A stretch of 64,000 nucleotides of DNA from Salinicola salarius (GTDB taxonomy: Bacteria > Pseudomonadota > Gammaproteobacteria > Pseudomonadales > Halomonadaceae), in the NCBI RefSeq assembly GCF_002179555.1, contig NZ_NHOU01000007.1:62001-126000 (forward strand), written 5' to 3'. Shown here piece by piece: positions 38,250 to 48,102 of the stretch. A model generated the notes under the pieces. That model did no database searches. It was not told the DNA's origin and saw only the letters and a list, made by a program, of their open reading frames with translations. Within the stretch, counting starts at the first letter, position 1, and every line of letters starts with the position of its first letter. A program made the position numbers and the translations under genes.

Positions 38250-38819
38250 TCAGTCGCCGCGCGTGCGCAGCAGCACGTAGAGGGCGCCGGTGCCGCCGTC
38301 GATCTCGCTCGCCGAGCAGAAGGCCAGCACCCGCGACCAGTTCTTGAGCCAGGTGTTGACGTGGCTCTTGATCACCGGGTAATCCGCGCCGCTACCGCGA
38401 TAACCGCGTGCCTTGCCATGTACCACCAGCACGCAGCGAACCCGGCTGGCGATGGCGTCGTCGATGAACGATTCGAGCTCGACACGGGCTTCGTCGAGGG
38501 TGTAGCCATGAAGGTCGAGCCCGCCTTCCCAGGCGATGTGACCGCGCTTGAGCTGGGCAAAGGTTCGCGGTGGCAAATCCGGAATCGAGAACTCCAGGCG
38601 CTGATGCGGCGTGACCGCCTCGACGCCGCCATCCGATAACCGGGATTGCACGACCGGCGGCGCCTGCTCGGCGGCTTCACGCCGCGCGTCGGCGTTGAGC
38701 GCGTTGCGCCGCGGGCGACCCGTGGCCGCGCGGTTGAGCCTGAGCCGCTGAACGCCGGCCGCTTCCAGTGCCTGGCGGAAGGCGTTGTGATCGTCGTCGT
38801 CGCTCGGGGAGTGGGTCAT
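38250..38819 (-). CDS. smrB: Smr-domain endonuclease-like protein
   Basis: 189 residues. The Smr domain occupies the C-terminal half: LDLHGYTLDEAR carries the DLH motif and VVHGKARGYRGSG the second motif. A charged N-terminal region precedes it. SmrB rescues collided ribosomes by cleaving mRNA in E. coli. The smrB gene stands divergent to prmB-aroC here just as in E. coli, which supports the symbol. Confidence 0.85.
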   Translation of the reverse strand: MTHSPSDDDDHNAFRQALEAAGVQRLRLNRAATGRPRRNALNADARREAAEQAPPVVQSRLSDGGVEAVTPHQRLEFSIPDLPPRTFAQLKRGHIAWEGGLDLHGYTLDEARVELESFIDDAIASRVRCVLVVHGKARGYRGSGADYPVIKSHVNTWLKNWSRVLAFCSASEIDGGTGALYVLLRTRGD

Positions 38820-38974
38820 TGCGATTCTGCCTTTGCTGACCGCTGTCTTTGGCTTGAGTGATTCAGCGGGCGGAAGGGTAACCGATTCCGCGCGTCATGA
38901 CATGGCCGGCTGTGAACGCGCGAGCCTTGCGCGTACAATCGTCGTCCGTTTTCCAGCCAGATGCGAGTTCCCCC

Positions 38975-39931
38975 ATGTCGCCACCGCAGTCGACCCTGAC
39001 GCTAGCGGACGATGCCATCGTCGAAGACCTGTTCAGCGTGCGGGACTGCCTGCGCTGGGCCACCACCGAATTCCATGCCCATCGGCTGCATTTCGGCCAT
39101 GGCACCGACAGCGCCTGGGACGAAGCGGTTGCCTTGGTGCTGGGCGCGCTGCATCTGCCGTGGGACATCGACCCGGCCGTGCTCGACGCGCGTCTGCTGG
39201 GCATCGAGCGGCGCCGGGTCGTCGCGCTGGTGAGAAGCCGCATCGAGTCGCGTCGGCCGTTGCCCTACCTGCTCGGCGAGGCGTTTTTCGCCGGCTTCCC
39301 GTTCGAGGTCGACGAGCGGGTGCTGATTCCCCGTTCGCCCATCGCCGAGCTGATCGAGCAGGGCTTCTCGGCCTGGTTCGATGACCTGCCGCCGGCGCAC
39401 GTGCTCGACCTGTGCACCGGCTCCGGCTGTATCGGCATTGCCACGGCGCTCTACCTGCCCACCTGCGAGGTGGATCTGGTCGATATCAGCGTGGAAGCGC
39501 TCGAGGTCGCCAAGGCGAATATCGTGCGTCATGATGTCGGGCGGCGCGTTCGCGCGGTGGCGTCCGACCTGTTCGAAGGCGTCGCGGGGCAGCATTACGA
39601 TCTGATCGTCAGCAATCCGCCCTATGTCGACACTCGCGATCTGGCGGCCATGCCGGCGGAGTATCGGCACGAGCCCGATCTGGCACTGGGCGCCGGTCGC
39701 GATGGTCTCGACATCGTCCGACGTATCCTGCGCGAAGCCCGCGCCTACCTGAACGATGGCGGCATGCTGATCGTCGAAGTGGGCAACTCCCAGCGTCATC
39801 TGGAGGCGGCTTTCCCGGAAGTGCCGTTCCTGTGGCTGGAGTTCGAACGCGGCGGGGAAGGGGTCTTTGCGCTGAGCGCCGAGGATCTCGATACCTACGC
39901 GGATCACTTCGCCGCGTCTCATCCGGCCTGA
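38975..39931 (+). CDS. prmB: Ribosomal protein uL3 glutamine methyltransferase
   Basis: 318 residues from the ATG at 38975, where homology begins; the frame is open upstream. The AdoMet motif VLDLCTGSGCIGIATA and the Gln-binding NPPY (in LIVSNPPYVDTRD) identify a PrmB/HemK-type N5-glutamine methyltransferase. Followed by aroC, as in E. coli, it is PrmB rather than PrmC. It modifies a glutamine of ribosomal protein uL3. The ribosome site is weak (GCGAG). Confidence 0.93.
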   Translation: MSPPQSTLTLADDAIVEDLFSVRDCLRWATTEFHAHRLHFGHGTDSAWDEAVALVLGALHLPWDIDPAVLDARLLGIERRRVVALVRSRIESRRPLPYLLGEAFFAGFPFEVDERVLIPRSPIAELIEQGFSAWFDDLPPAHVLDLCTGSGCIGIATALYLPTCEVDLVDISVEALEVAKANIVRHDVGRRVRAVASDLFEGVAGQHYDLIVSNPPYVDTRDLAAMPAEYRHEPDLALGAGRDGLDIVRRILREARAYLNDGGMLIVEVGNSQRHLEAAFPEVPFLWLEFERGGEGVFALSAEDLDTYADHFAASHPA

Positions 39932-39966
39932 ACCTGAATCTTTCTTCCCTTTCCTGAGGATCGCGC

Positions 39967-41058
39967 ATGTCCGGCAACACCTTCGGCAAACTGTTCACCG
40001 TCACCACTTTCGGTGAGAGTCACGGCCCCGCGCTGGGTGCCATCGTCGACGGCTGCCCGCCGGGGCTCGAACTCAGCGAGGCGGATCTGCAGCGCGATCT
40101 GGATCGCCGCCGGCCGGGCTCGTCGCGCCATACCACTCAGCGCCGCGAGCCGGATCAGGTCCGGATCCTCTCCGGGGTGTTCGAAGGCCGCACCACGGGC
40201 ACGCCGATCGGACTGCTGATCGAGAACACCGATCAGCGCTCCAAGGACTACTCCAAGATCGCCGAGCAGTTCCGCCCGGCCCACGCCGATTACACCTATC
40301 ACCACAAGTACGGCATTCGCGACTATCGCGGTGGTGGCCGCTCCAGCGCCCGCGAGACCGCCATGCGCGTTGCCGCCGGCGCCATCGCCAAATCATGGCT
40401 CGCACGGCAGGGTATCCGGGTGCGTGGTTACATGAGCCAGCTCGGCCCCATCGCGATCGACTTCAAGGGATGGGAGGGCGTCGATGACAATCCGTTCTTC
40501 TGCCCGGATCCGGACAAGCTGCCGGAACTCGAGGCCTACATGGATCAGCTGCGCCGTGACCAGGACTCGGTGGGCGCCAGGATCACGGTCGTCGCCGAAG
40601 GCGTGCCGGTGGGGCTGGGCGAGCCGGTCTTCGATCGTCTGGATGCCGATCTGGCCCACGGGCTGATGAGCATCAACGCGGTGAAGGGCGTCGAGATCGG
40701 CGACGGCTTCGATGTCGTAACCCAGCGCGGCACCGAGCATCGCGATGAAATGACGCCGGCAGGGTTCCTGTCCAATCACGCTGGCGGCGTGCTCGGCGGC
40801 ATCTCCAGCGGCCAGCCCATCGTCGCGCATCTGGCGCTCAAGCCGACCTCCAGCATCACCCAGCCGGGGCGTTCGATCGACATTCACGGCGAGCCGGTGG
40901 AGGTCGTCACCAAGGGGCGTCACGATCCCTGTGTCGGTATCCGCGCCACGCCGATCGCCGAGGCGATGATGGCGCTGACGCTGATGGATCACCTGCTGCG
41001 CCATCGTGCCCAGAACGGCGACGTTCGCGTCGACACGCCGCGCCTCGGACTTGTCTGA
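39967..41058 (+). CDS. aroC: Chorismate synthase
   Basis: 363 residues. Characteristic blocks are [55 protein letters not shown] and [12 protein letters not shown]. With reduced FMN it eliminates phosphate from EPSP to give chorismate, the branch point feeding tryptophan (trpFBA are in this window). The final codons and the TGA stop lie inside the end of dispersed repeat copy D (TTGTCTGA at 41051-41058). Confidence 0.96.
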   Translation: MSGNTFGKLFTVTTFGESHGPALGAIVDGCPPGLELSEADLQRDLDRRRPGSSRHTTQRREPDQVRILSGVFEGRTTGTPIGLLIENTDQRSKDYSKIAEQFRPAHADYTYHHKYGIRDYRGGGRSSARETAMRVAAGAIAKSWLARQGIRVRGYMSQLGPIAIDFKGWEGVDDNPFFCPDPDKLPELEAYMDQLRRDQDSVGARITVVAEGVPVGLGEPVFDRLDADLAHGLMSINAVKGVEIGDGFDVVTQRGTEHRDEMTPAGFLSNHAGGVLGGISSGQPIVAHLALKPTSSITQPGRSIDIHGEPVEVVTKGRHDPCVGIRATPIAEAMMALTLMDHLLRHRAQNGDVRVDTPRLGLV

Positions 41059-41237
41059 GAACTGGCTGCGCTCGGCCATGCAGCGTTATAAATCGACTCG
41101 GCATGCTCATTGACACCAGTAAACTACGCTGCCTCGTCGATTTTGATTCGCTACGCTCACCCTTCGGGCCAGCCTTCGGCCGTTACTCCCTACGGTCGTT
41201 GCGCCTTGCCTGACCATCGCTCGCCGAGTTCCTCCGT
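41051..41237 (-). repeat. Palindromic dispersed repeat, copy D (divergent, with insert)
   Basis: In reverse orientation to copy A: ttgtctga, gctgcgctcg, gcgttataaatcgactc, agtaaac, then gccttgcctgaccatcgctcg. An extra segment of about 55 bp (about 41146-41200) interrupts the 3' half. It lies between aroC and the membrane-protein gene and starts within aroC. Confidence 0.75.
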
Positions 41238-41288
41238 GTTCAAAATTTTTCAAGAGGGTTCCTCGGAGCTATTGGTACGACAAAATCG

Positions 41289-42548
41289 TCACATCGATGA
41301 ATCCCTATCCTCCTGCTGCCTGTCTCGCTGTTGGCGCTCCTTGACCTTGCGCTGGCGCAACTGCTGGCGGTAGCCATAGGTGGCGCCGCGGATCGTCTCG
41401 TCGCTCTCCAGGCTCGACCCGAGTGCGCCGGCCACGGTCGCCACCGATGTCGCCAGCCAGGCCAGCGCCGGAAAGGCGAGCCAGCCGACCGATCGGCCGA
41501 CCGTTGACTCCAGCAGGCTGGCGGGAACGAACAACACGACCGCCACCAGAAACAGTGCGAAGAGGATGACGTAATAGCACGCCACGCCCGCCAGTAGCGT
41601 CATGACCGTGGTCAGATTGTAGAATCGGGTCAACCGGGCGTTGTGGGTATAGTGCTGTGGTTCCCATAAGCCGTGATCGAGGATCAACCAGACGATCATG
41701 GCGACGATCGCGGCGATCATCAGGGCGACGAAGCGATAGAGTTCATAGGCAGCGCTGAGTTTCCACAGCGTCGGGAAGATCAGCCCGTAAGCCCCGGTGG
41801 CGAAGGCGACCGCGACGATCCGCCGGAACGCGGGCAGGATCGTCCAGGGGCGGTTCGCTCTGACCATGCCGCCCAGCAGCTTGGCGTAGCCCGGCCACTT
41901 GGTGGCACTGACGAAACGGACGTCGACGTTCTTCTCGCTGTCATCGGCTGGTGTGACACGTTTTATCGGCACCAGGCGCTCGAAGAGCCGCGAACCCATC
42001 AGCTCGCGGGCGTTGCTGTTACGGAGACCGCTCTGCTCGCGGGCCTCACGGCCGTCCTCCATGTGCTGCTGCTGGCGTTCACGGTCGTGGCGGTCGCTGC
42101 CGTGATGCATCTCGTTGACCAGGTGCAGGATCGCCTCGCGCAGGCGCTGCCTCAGGGGCGAGATGCACAATGCCGGCAGGGAGATGATCGCGACGCCCAG
42201 GTTTTCGCTGGCTTCCGCGAGCGCCATGCGATCGCCACGCAGCAGCGGCAGGTCGGTGATGCAGACCGCGTAATCCCAGCCGTTGGCGCGCTTGATGTTT
42301 TCGCCCTGCTCGATGACGTCGGCGGTCGAGTCGTCGGCGCCGATCAGCGGATCGGTGAGGCAGTCGACCCGCCACTGGTGACGATCGTCGGTATGGCGTG
42401 CGAGCAGCTCGGGAAGCTCGTCGGCGATGAGGCTGGCGACCCGCTCCGGCAGTTCCGGCGCCGGCACCAGACCCAGCCGCAGGGTGCTTGAGGGCGTGTC
42501 CTGCTGTCGTGCCGATTCCCGGGACCTGCCCCGGTCTTCCTGCTCCAT
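41289..42548 (-). CDS. Membrane protein of unknown function
   Basis: 419 residues, unrecognised. The first about 240 residues are soluble and charged (GLVPAPELPERVASLIADEL, then WRVDCLTDPLIG; a His/Arg/Gln-rich stretch near 155-175). From about 245, five or so hydrophobic spans follow, such as FVALMIAAIVAMIVWLIL and ILFALFLVAVVLFVP. The C-terminus is a highly charged Arg/Gln/Lys tail. The start ATG is clear of its neighbours. The layout suggests an inner-membrane protein with a cytoplasmic N-domain. Confidence 0.75.
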   Translation of the reverse strand: MEQEDRGRSRESARQQDTPSSTLRLGLVPAPELPERVASLIADELPELLARHTDDRHQWRVDCLTDPLIGADDSTADVIEQGENIKRANGWDYAVCITDLPLLRGDRMALAEASENLGVAIISLPALCISPLRQRLREAILHLVNEMHHGSDRHDRERQQQHMEDGREAREQSGLRNSNARELMGSRLFERLVPIKRVTPADDSEKNVDVRFVSATKWPGYAKLLGGMVRANRPWTILPAFRRIVAVAFATGAYGLIFPTLWKLSAAYELYRFVALMIAAIVAMIVWLILDHGLWEPQHYTHNARLTRFYNLTTVMTLLAGVACYYVILFALFLVAVVLFVPASLLESTVGRSVGWLAFPALAWLATSVATVAGALGSSLESDETIRGATYGYRQQLRQRKVKERQQRDRQQEDRDSSM

Positions 42549-42603
42549 GGGTGACTGCTCCTTGATCCGAGTCCGCGGTTGATTGTGCCCTGGGCGGGTG
42601 TGA

Positions 42604-43503
42604 CTAAGTGTAGTCGCTTCGTGGGACTTCGGCGGCCCTGAGCGCGTCGAGTTCCGCGATCATCGCGCGTCCGGCGTTGGAGAGCGTGCGCTGCTTGTGC
42701 ACCAGATAGCCCAGCCGGCGCTCGATCGGCGGGTGCGCCACAGGCAGTACCGCGATGTCGTCGTCGACCATGCTTTCCGGCAGCACGCTCCAGCCCAGCC
42801 CGATACCCGCCATCATCTTCAGCGTCTCCAGGTAATTGGTGGAAAGCGCCACATCGATGGTCAATCCCGCGCGACTGAACGATCCCACCACGATATCGCG
42901 GGTGAAAGTGAGCGGCCCCGGTAGCACCGCCGGATAGTCCACCAGCGTCGACAGCGGCAGCTCGCCGCGTGCCGCCAGAGGATGGTCGGGCGCGGCGACG
43001 AAGCGCAATCGATCGATCCACACCGGCACCGATTCCACCTGCGGATTGGGCCGGGGCGATAGCGTCACCACGGCCAGTTCGATCTCGCCGGCGACGACGC
43101 CGTGGTAGGCCTGCTCGGAATCGAGAAAGCGCAGATCCAGATCGACGTCCGGGTAGCGCTGGGTGAAGGCCTTGAGTACCGGAGGGAGCCGGTGCAGGCC
43201 GACATGGTGGCTAGTGGCGAGCGTCAGGCTGCCTTCGACGCTGCCGCTCAGGTTGCTCAAAGTACGCCGGCTATCCTCTACCAGCTGCAGGATCTGGCGG
43301 GCGCGGGGCAGCAGCAGCCGGCCGGCCTCGGTCAGGCTGACGCGGCGATTGATGCGGTCGAAGAGCTTGGCGCCGGTCTGATGTTCCAGCGTGGCGATGC
43401 GCTTGCTGATGGCCGGCTGGGTGAGGTGCAGTTGCTCGCCGGCGAGCGAAAACGACGTCGTGTCGGCGACCGCGATGAAGGCTTGCAGGCTCTGGGTGTC
43501 CAT
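42604..43503 (-). CDS. LysR-family transcriptional regulator
   Basis: 299 residues. The helix-turn-helix LAGEQLHLTQPAISKRIATL at about 20-40 is followed by a LysR effector domain (LRFVAAPDHPLAARGELPLS). It is divergent from leuC with about 357 bases between them, the usual LysR arrangement and the same as in Pseudomonas, suggesting control of leuCD by a leucine-pathway metabolite such as isopropylmalate (inference). Copy B of the palindromic repeat occupies much of that gap. Confidence 0.92.
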   Translation of the reverse strand: MDTQSLQAFIAVADTTSFSLAGEQLHLTQPAISKRIATLEHQTGAKLFDRINRRVSLTEAGRLLLPRARQILQLVEDSRRTLSNLSGSVEGSLTLATSHHVGLHRLPPVLKAFTQRYPDVDLDLRFLDSEQAYHGVVAGEIELAVVTLSPRPNPQVESVPVWIDRLRFVAAPDHPLAARGELPLSTLVDYPAVLPGPLTFTRDIVVGSFSRAGLTIDVALSTNYLETLKMMAGIGLGWSVLPESMVDDDIAVLPVAHPPIERRLGYLVHKQRTLSNAGRAMIAELDALRAAEVPRSDYT

Positions 43504-43690
43504 GGCGTCGTTCGCTTTCCGTCCGAGGTATTGATGAATTACGAATCGGTGAATTCTGTTATGGAATCCAAAGCATAATCAAGATGAATTGATTTTATGC
43601 ATGACCGCGCCGTATCTTGGTCGCCACACCATTCGCGAGGCGCTGTCACGGCGTCGCGATTCGCAAGCGTTACGTCACCAAGCTGCCTAA

Positions 43691-43829
43691 GCTCTGTCTG
43701 AAAAATCGACGAGCGATAGCCAGACAAGGCAAAAATCGGCGAAAGAGCGGAGTTTACGCGGAGTAAATGAGCATTTTGAGTCGATTTTTAACGTCGTATG
43801 GGTGAGCGCAGACATTTTTCAGATAAAGC
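43691..43829 (+). repeat. Palindromic dispersed repeat, copy B
   Basis: Terminal inverted repeats gctctgtctgaaaaat (43691) and atttttcagataaagc (43814); the inner sequence is about 90 percent like copy A by eye. Its right end is 31 bases before the leuC ATG, so it is probably transcribed in the leuC leader and would fold strongly. Confidence 0.9.
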
Positions 43830-43860
43830 GTAAGACAGCGTGACGGAGGAGATAACACAC

Positions 43861-45309
43861 ATGGCAAGCCAGACGCTCTACGACAAACTCTGGGCGCAGC
43901 ACCTGGTGACTCAGCGCGACGACGGTTCGGCGCTGATCTACATCGATCGTCACCTGCTGCACGAAGTCACCTCGCCGCAGGCGTTCGAAGGGCTGCGTCT
44001 GACCGGCCGCAAGCCGTGGCGCCGCGACGCCAACCTGGCGACGCCGGACCACAACGTGCCGACCACGCTCAAGGAGCGCAGCGCCGGTAACGCCGGGATT
44101 CTCGACGATGTCTCGCGCATTCAGGTGGAAACCCTGGATGCCAACTGCGAGAGCTTCGAGATCGAGGAGTTCCGCATCAACGACGAACGCCAGGGCATCG
44201 TTCACGTGGTCGGGCCGGAGCAGGGCGCCACGCTGCCGGGGATGACCGTGGTCTGCGGCGATTCCCACACCGCGACCCACGGCGCCTTCGCTGCGCTTTC
44301 CCACGGCATCGGCACGTCCGAGGTCGAGCACGTGCTCGCCACCCAGTGCCTGATCGCCCAGAAAATGAAGAACATGCAGGTGCGCGTGGAAGGCAAGCTG
44401 GGCCTCGGCGTCACCGCCAAGGATATCGTGCTGGCGATCATCGGCCGTATCGGCACCGCTGGCGGCACCGGGTACGCCATCGAGTTTGCCGGCAGCGCGA
44501 TCCGCGAGCTTTCCATGGAAGGCCGCATGACGATCTGCAACATGGCGATCGAAGCTGGCGCCCGCGTGGGACTGGTGGCGGTGGATGACACCACGATCGA
44601 TTACCTGAAGGGTCGCCCCTATGCACCCACTGCCGAGCAGTGGCCGGCGGCGGTCGAAGCCTGGCGTGATCTGGTCTCCGACGACGGCGCGCACTTCGAC
44701 AAGGTCGTCGAACTCGACGCCGCCGAGATCGAGCCGCAGGTGACCTGGGGCACCAGCCCGGAAATGGTCGCCAACGTTTCCGCCGCGGTGCCCGATCCGG
44801 CCAGTGCCGATGACGAGACCGTCACTCAGGGCATGACGCGTGCGCTGGAGTACATGGGGCTGTCCGCCGGGCAGAAGATCACCGATATCCGGCTCGACAA
44901 GGTGTTCATCGGCTCCTGCACCAACTCGCGGATCGAGGATCTGCGCGAAGCCGCCAAGGTCGCCCGGGGGCGCAAGGTCGCCGACAACATCCAGCTGGCG
45001 ATGGTGGTGCCGGGCTCCGGGCTGGTGAAGCGGTTGGCCGAAGCCGAAGGGCTCGACAAGGTCTTCATCGAAGCGGGCTTCGAGTGGCGCGAGCCGGGCT
45101 GCTCGATGTGTCTGGCGATGAACGCCGACAAGCTGGGCGCCGGCGAGCGTTGCGCATCGACCTCCAATCGCAACTTCGAGGGGCGTCAGGGTTATGGCGG
45201 GCGTACACACCTGGTGAGCCCGGCAATGGCGGCGGCCGCCGCCATCGAAGGCCACTTCGTGGATGTCCGAAGCTATGACTATGACCGCGCCGATGCGATG
45301 AGTGCCTAA
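43861..45309 (+). CDS. leuC: 3-isopropylmalate dehydratase large subunit
   Basis: 482 residues from the ATG at 43861 with GGAGGAG upstream. Aconitase-fold signatures: [20 protein letters not shown], the 4Fe-4S cysteines in FIGSCTNSR and [10 protein letters not shown], and [13 protein letters not shown]. With LeuD it isomerises 2- to 3-isopropylmalate. First gene of the leuCD-methyltransferase-leuB run. Confidence 0.97.
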   Translation: MASQTLYDKLWAQHLVTQRDDGSALIYIDRHLLHEVTSPQAFEGLRLTGRKPWRRDANLATPDHNVPTTLKERSAGNAGILDDVSRIQVETLDANCESFEIEEFRINDERQGIVHVVGPEQGATLPGMTVVCGDSHTATHGAFAALSHGIGTSEVEHVLATQCLIAQKMKNMQVRVEGKLGLGVTAKDIVLAIIGRIGTAGGTGYAIEFAGSAIRELSMEGRMTICNMAIEAGARVGLVAVDDTTIDYLKGRPYAPTAEQWPAAVEAWRDLVSDDGAHFDKVVELDAAEIEPQVTWGTSPEMVANVSAAVPDPASADDETVTQGMTRALEYMGLSAGQKITDIRLDKVFIGSCTNSRIEDLREAAKVARGRKVADNIQLAMVVPGSGLVKRLAEAEGLDKVFIEAGFEWREPGCSMCLAMNADKLGAGERCASTSNRNFEGRQGYGGRTHLVSPAMAAAAAIEGHFVDVRSYDYDRADAMSA

Positions 45310-45321
45310 GGAGACCAGACG

Positions 45322-45966
45322 ATGAAAAAGTTCGAACGCCTGCAGGGTCTGGTCGCGCCGCTGGATCGCGCCAATGTCGATACCGACCTGATCATTCCCA
45401 AGCAGTTTCTGAAGTCGATCAAGCGTACCGGCTTCGGCCCCAACCTGTTCGACGAGCTGCGCTATCTCGACGAGGGCTATCCGGGCCAGGATACCGCCAG
45501 CCGCCCGCTCAATCCGGATTTCGTGCTCAATCAGCCGCGCTATCGCGATGCGCAGGTGCTGCTGGCACGGCGCAATTTTGGCTGCGGCAGTTCCCGCGAG
45601 CACGCCCCCTGGGCGCTGGACGATTTCGGCTTCCGCGTGGTGATCGCGCCGAGTTTTGCCGATATCTTCTACAACAACTCGTTCAAGAACGGCATCCTGC
45701 TGATCACGCTCGACGAGGCGACGGTGGACCGGCTGTTCCAGGAAACGGAAGCCAGCGAAGGCTATCGTCTCGATATCGATCTCGAAGGGCAGCAGGTGAT
45801 CACGCCGAACGGCGAGGCGATTCCGTTCGAGGTCGATGCGTTCCGCAAGCACTGCCTGCTGGAAGGCCTCGATGACATCGGGCTGACGCTCGAGCAGGCC
45901 GGCGCCATCCGCGACTACGAAGGCCATCATCGTGCCGCGAACCCGTGGCTGTTCCGCGATGCATGA
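45322..45966 (+). CDS. leuD: 3-isopropylmalate dehydratase small subunit
   Basis: 214 residues. [20 protein letters not shown] and [15 protein letters not shown] form the substrate-contact parts of the swivelling domain. It starts 12 bases after leuC and pairs with it. The next gene's ATG overlaps its end by eight bases. Confidence 0.97.
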   Translation: MKKFERLQGLVAPLDRANVDTDLIIPKQFLKSIKRTGFGPNLFDELRYLDEGYPGQDTASRPLNPDFVLNQPRYRDAQVLLARRNFGCGSSREHAPWALDDFGFRVVIAPSFADIFYNNSFKNGILLITLDEATVDRLFQETEASEGYRLDIDLEGQQVITPNGEAIPFEVDAFRKHCLLEGLDDIGLTLEQAGAIRDYEGHHRAANPWLFRDA

Positions 45967-46735
45967 TTCGGGCAGAAGTGGCGGCCACAGCGATGTGGTA
46001 GAACGCCAGTTCGGCGGTCAGGCGGGCGCCTATCTGTCGAGCCAGGTGCACGCCCAGGGCGCCGAGTTCGCCCAGTTGCGGGAGCGTGTCGCAAGGCTCG
46101 ATGCGCCCCGTGTGCTGGATCTCGGCTGCGGCGCGGGACATGTCAGCTTTCAGGTCGCCGATCTGGCGGAGGAGGTCGTGGCTTATGATCTCTCTCCGCG
46201 GATGCTCGAGGTGGTCGGCGAGGCGGCCAGCGAACGCGGCTTCGGCAATATCCGCACGGTGCAGGGTGTCGCGGAGTCGCTGCCGTTTGCCGACGATAGT
46301 TTCGATGTCGTCTGCAGCCGTTTCTCCGCCCATCACTGGCGCGATGTGGGGCTGGCGCTGCGCGAGGCGAGGCGCGTCCTCAAGCCCGGCGGTCTGGCGG
46401 GTTTCATCGACGTCGCCGCTTCCGAGCAGCCGCTGTTCGACAGCTTTCTGCAGACCGTCGAGATGCTGCGGGATACCAGTCATGTACGCGACTACGCGCC
46501 GAGTGAGTGGGCGCAGATGGTTGGCGAGGCCGGGCTCGTGGTGACGGCCAGTTCGCGCCAGCGACTGCGGCTGGATTTCGATACCTGGATTGCGCGAATG
46601 CGTACGCCCGACGTCATGCGCGACGCGATCCGTCATCTGCAGCAGCAGGTGGGTCAGGAAGTCCGCGATGCCTTCGAGATCGGCGATGATGGCTCCTTCA
46701 CCACGGACATGCTGGTGCTGTGGGCCACGAAGTGA
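45959..46735 (+). CDS. Class I AdoMet-dependent methyltransferase
   Basis: 258 residues from the ATG at 45959, which overlaps the leuD stop. UbiE/BioC-like motifs: [14 protein letters not shown] (motif I), [14 protein letters not shown] (acidic residue binding ribose), [16 protein letters not shown] (motif IV). Substrate unknown. The same gene sits between leuD and leuB in Pseudomonas, so it belongs to the conserved run rather than being an intruder, though no role in leucine synthesis is evident. Confidence 0.88.
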   Translation: MHDSGRSGGHSDVVERQFGGQAGAYLSSQVHAQGAEFAQLRERVARLDAPRVLDLGCGAGHVSFQVADLAEEVVAYDLSPRMLEVVGEAASERGFGNIRTVQGVAESLPFADDSFDVVCSRFSAHHWRDVGLALREARRVLKPGGLAGFIDVAASEQPLFDSFLQTVEMLRDTSHVRDYAPSEWAQMVGEAGLVVTASSRQRLRLDFDTWIARMRTPDVMRDAIRHLQQQVGQEVRDAFEIGDDGSFTTDMLVLWATK

Positions 46736-46765
46736 CAAGTCAAGGAACACGTTCGAGGAAAATGC

Positions 46766-47845
46766 ATGAGCAAGAAGATTCTGGTGTTGCCCGGCGATGG
46801 CATCGGCCCGGAAATCACCGCCGAGGCGGTCAAGATCCTGAATGCCTGCCGTGAGGCGGGGCTGGACGCGGAGCTGGAAGAGGGGCTGGTCGGCGGCGCC
46901 GGTTTTGATGCCGAGGGGCATCCGTTGCCCGAGTCCACGCTGGAGAAGGCCAAGGCCGCCGATGCGATCCTGCTCGGCGCCGTGGGCGGCCCCAAGTGGG
47001 ATACGCTGGAAGATCTGAGCAAGCGTCCCGAAAAGGGGCTGCTGGGGCTGCGCAAGAACCTCAACCTGTTCGGCAACCTGCGCCCGGCGCTGCTCTATCC
47101 GCAGCTGGCCGAGGCGTCGACGCTGAAGCCGGAAGTCGTCTCCGGGCTCGATATCATGATCGTGCGCGAGCTGACCGGCGGTATCTATTTCGGCCAGCCG
47201 CGCGGCATCGAGGAGCGCGACGGTGAGCGGGTCGGGTTCAATACCTACGTCTACTCCGAGTCCGAGATCGAGCGCATCGGTCGCGTCGCCTTCGAGATGG
47301 CGCAGAAGCGGGGCAAGAAGCTCTGCTCGGTGGACAAGGCCAACGTGCTGGAAGTCACCATCCTGTGGCGCGAAGTGATGAATCGGCTGGCCCCGGAATA
47401 CCCGGACGTCGAGCTGTCGCACATGTACGTCGACAACGCCGCGATGCAGCTGGTGCGCGCGCCCAAGCAGTTTGATGTGGTGGTGACCGGCAACATGTTC
47501 GGCGACATTCTGTCCGATGCGGCGGCCATGCTCACCGGTTCGATCGGCATGCTGCCGTCCGCGTCGCTCAACGAGAAGCAGCAGGGCATGTACGAGCCGT
47601 GTCACGGCAGCGCGCCGGATATCGCAGGCCAAGGCCTCGCCAACCCGCTGGCGACGATTCTGTCGGTGGCGATGATGCTGCGCTACTCGCTGGGCGAGCC
47701 GGCGCTGGCCGATCGTATCGAGCGCGCCGTGGGCAAGGTGCTGGATCAGGGCCTACGCACCGCGGACATCGCCTATCCGGGCACCCGCCAGGTTTCCACC
47801 AGCGAAATGGGCGACGCGGTGCTGGCGGCTTTTGCCGAGTCCTGA
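46766..47845 (+). CDS. leuB: 3-isopropylmalate dehydrogenase
   Basis: 359 residues. [53 protein letters not shown] and [20 protein letters not shown] are the family's nucleotide- and substrate-binding blocks. It oxidatively decarboxylates 3-isopropylmalate. A ribosome site (GAGGAAA) precedes the ATG. A hairpin follows about 50 bases after the stop. Confidence 0.97.
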   Translation: MSKKILVLPGDGIGPEITAEAVKILNACREAGLDAELEEGLVGGAGFDAEGHPLPESTLEKAKAADAILLGAVGGPKWDTLEDLSKRPEKGLLGLRKNLNLFGNLRPALLYPQLAEASTLKPEVVSGLDIMIVRELTGGIYFGQPRGIEERDGERVGFNTYVYSESEIERIGRVAFEMAQKRGKKLCSVDKANVLEVTILWREVMNRLAPEYPDVELSHMYVDNAAMQLVRAPKQFDVVVTGNMFGDILSDAAAMLTGSIGMLPSASLNEKQQGMYEPCHGSAPDIAGQGLANPLATILSVAMMLRYSLGEPALADRIERAVGKVLDQGLRTADIAYPGTRQVSTSEMGDAVLAAFAES

Positions 47846-47894
47846 GCCGAATGCGCTAAACTGGTATCATTCACGTCTTCACTTGCTGATGATG

Positions 47895-47917
47895 CGACGA
47901 CCAAAATGGGTCGTCGT
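47895..47917 (+). terminator. Hairpin after leuB
   Basis: Perfect stem gacgacc-aaaat-gggtcgtc without a T-run; a weak terminator or a processing/stability structure. Confidence 0.5.
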
Positions 47918-47949
47918 GTCACATCCATAGTTACTAAAAGTGCCAGTTG

Positions 47950-48070
47950 GATCGGCGAGCGGAGTCAAGCGCGAGGCGCACGGAGCGCAGGATCCCGAGC
48001 ATATGGGCTATATGTGAGGTTTCCGAGCACCGCGCAACGAAGCGATTGATCCGCGTAGCCATTCAAATGG
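47950..48070 (+). repeat. Dispersed 120-bp intergenic repeat, family 2, copy F
   Basis: Matches 25867-25991 in inverted orientation over its full length. It lies just upstream of asd and would be part of that gene's leader if transcribed from the leuB side. Confidence 0.85.
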
Positions 48071-48102
48071 TGCTTTTTCTAAAAAATTCGGGGTACGCCA
48101 TT

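Noticed and set aside
43819-45930. 703-codon minus-strand frame opposite leuCD
   Set aside because: Shadow of leuC and leuD.
47947-48102. Upstream extension of asd
   Set aside because: It translates dispersed repeat F; Asd homology starts at 48103.
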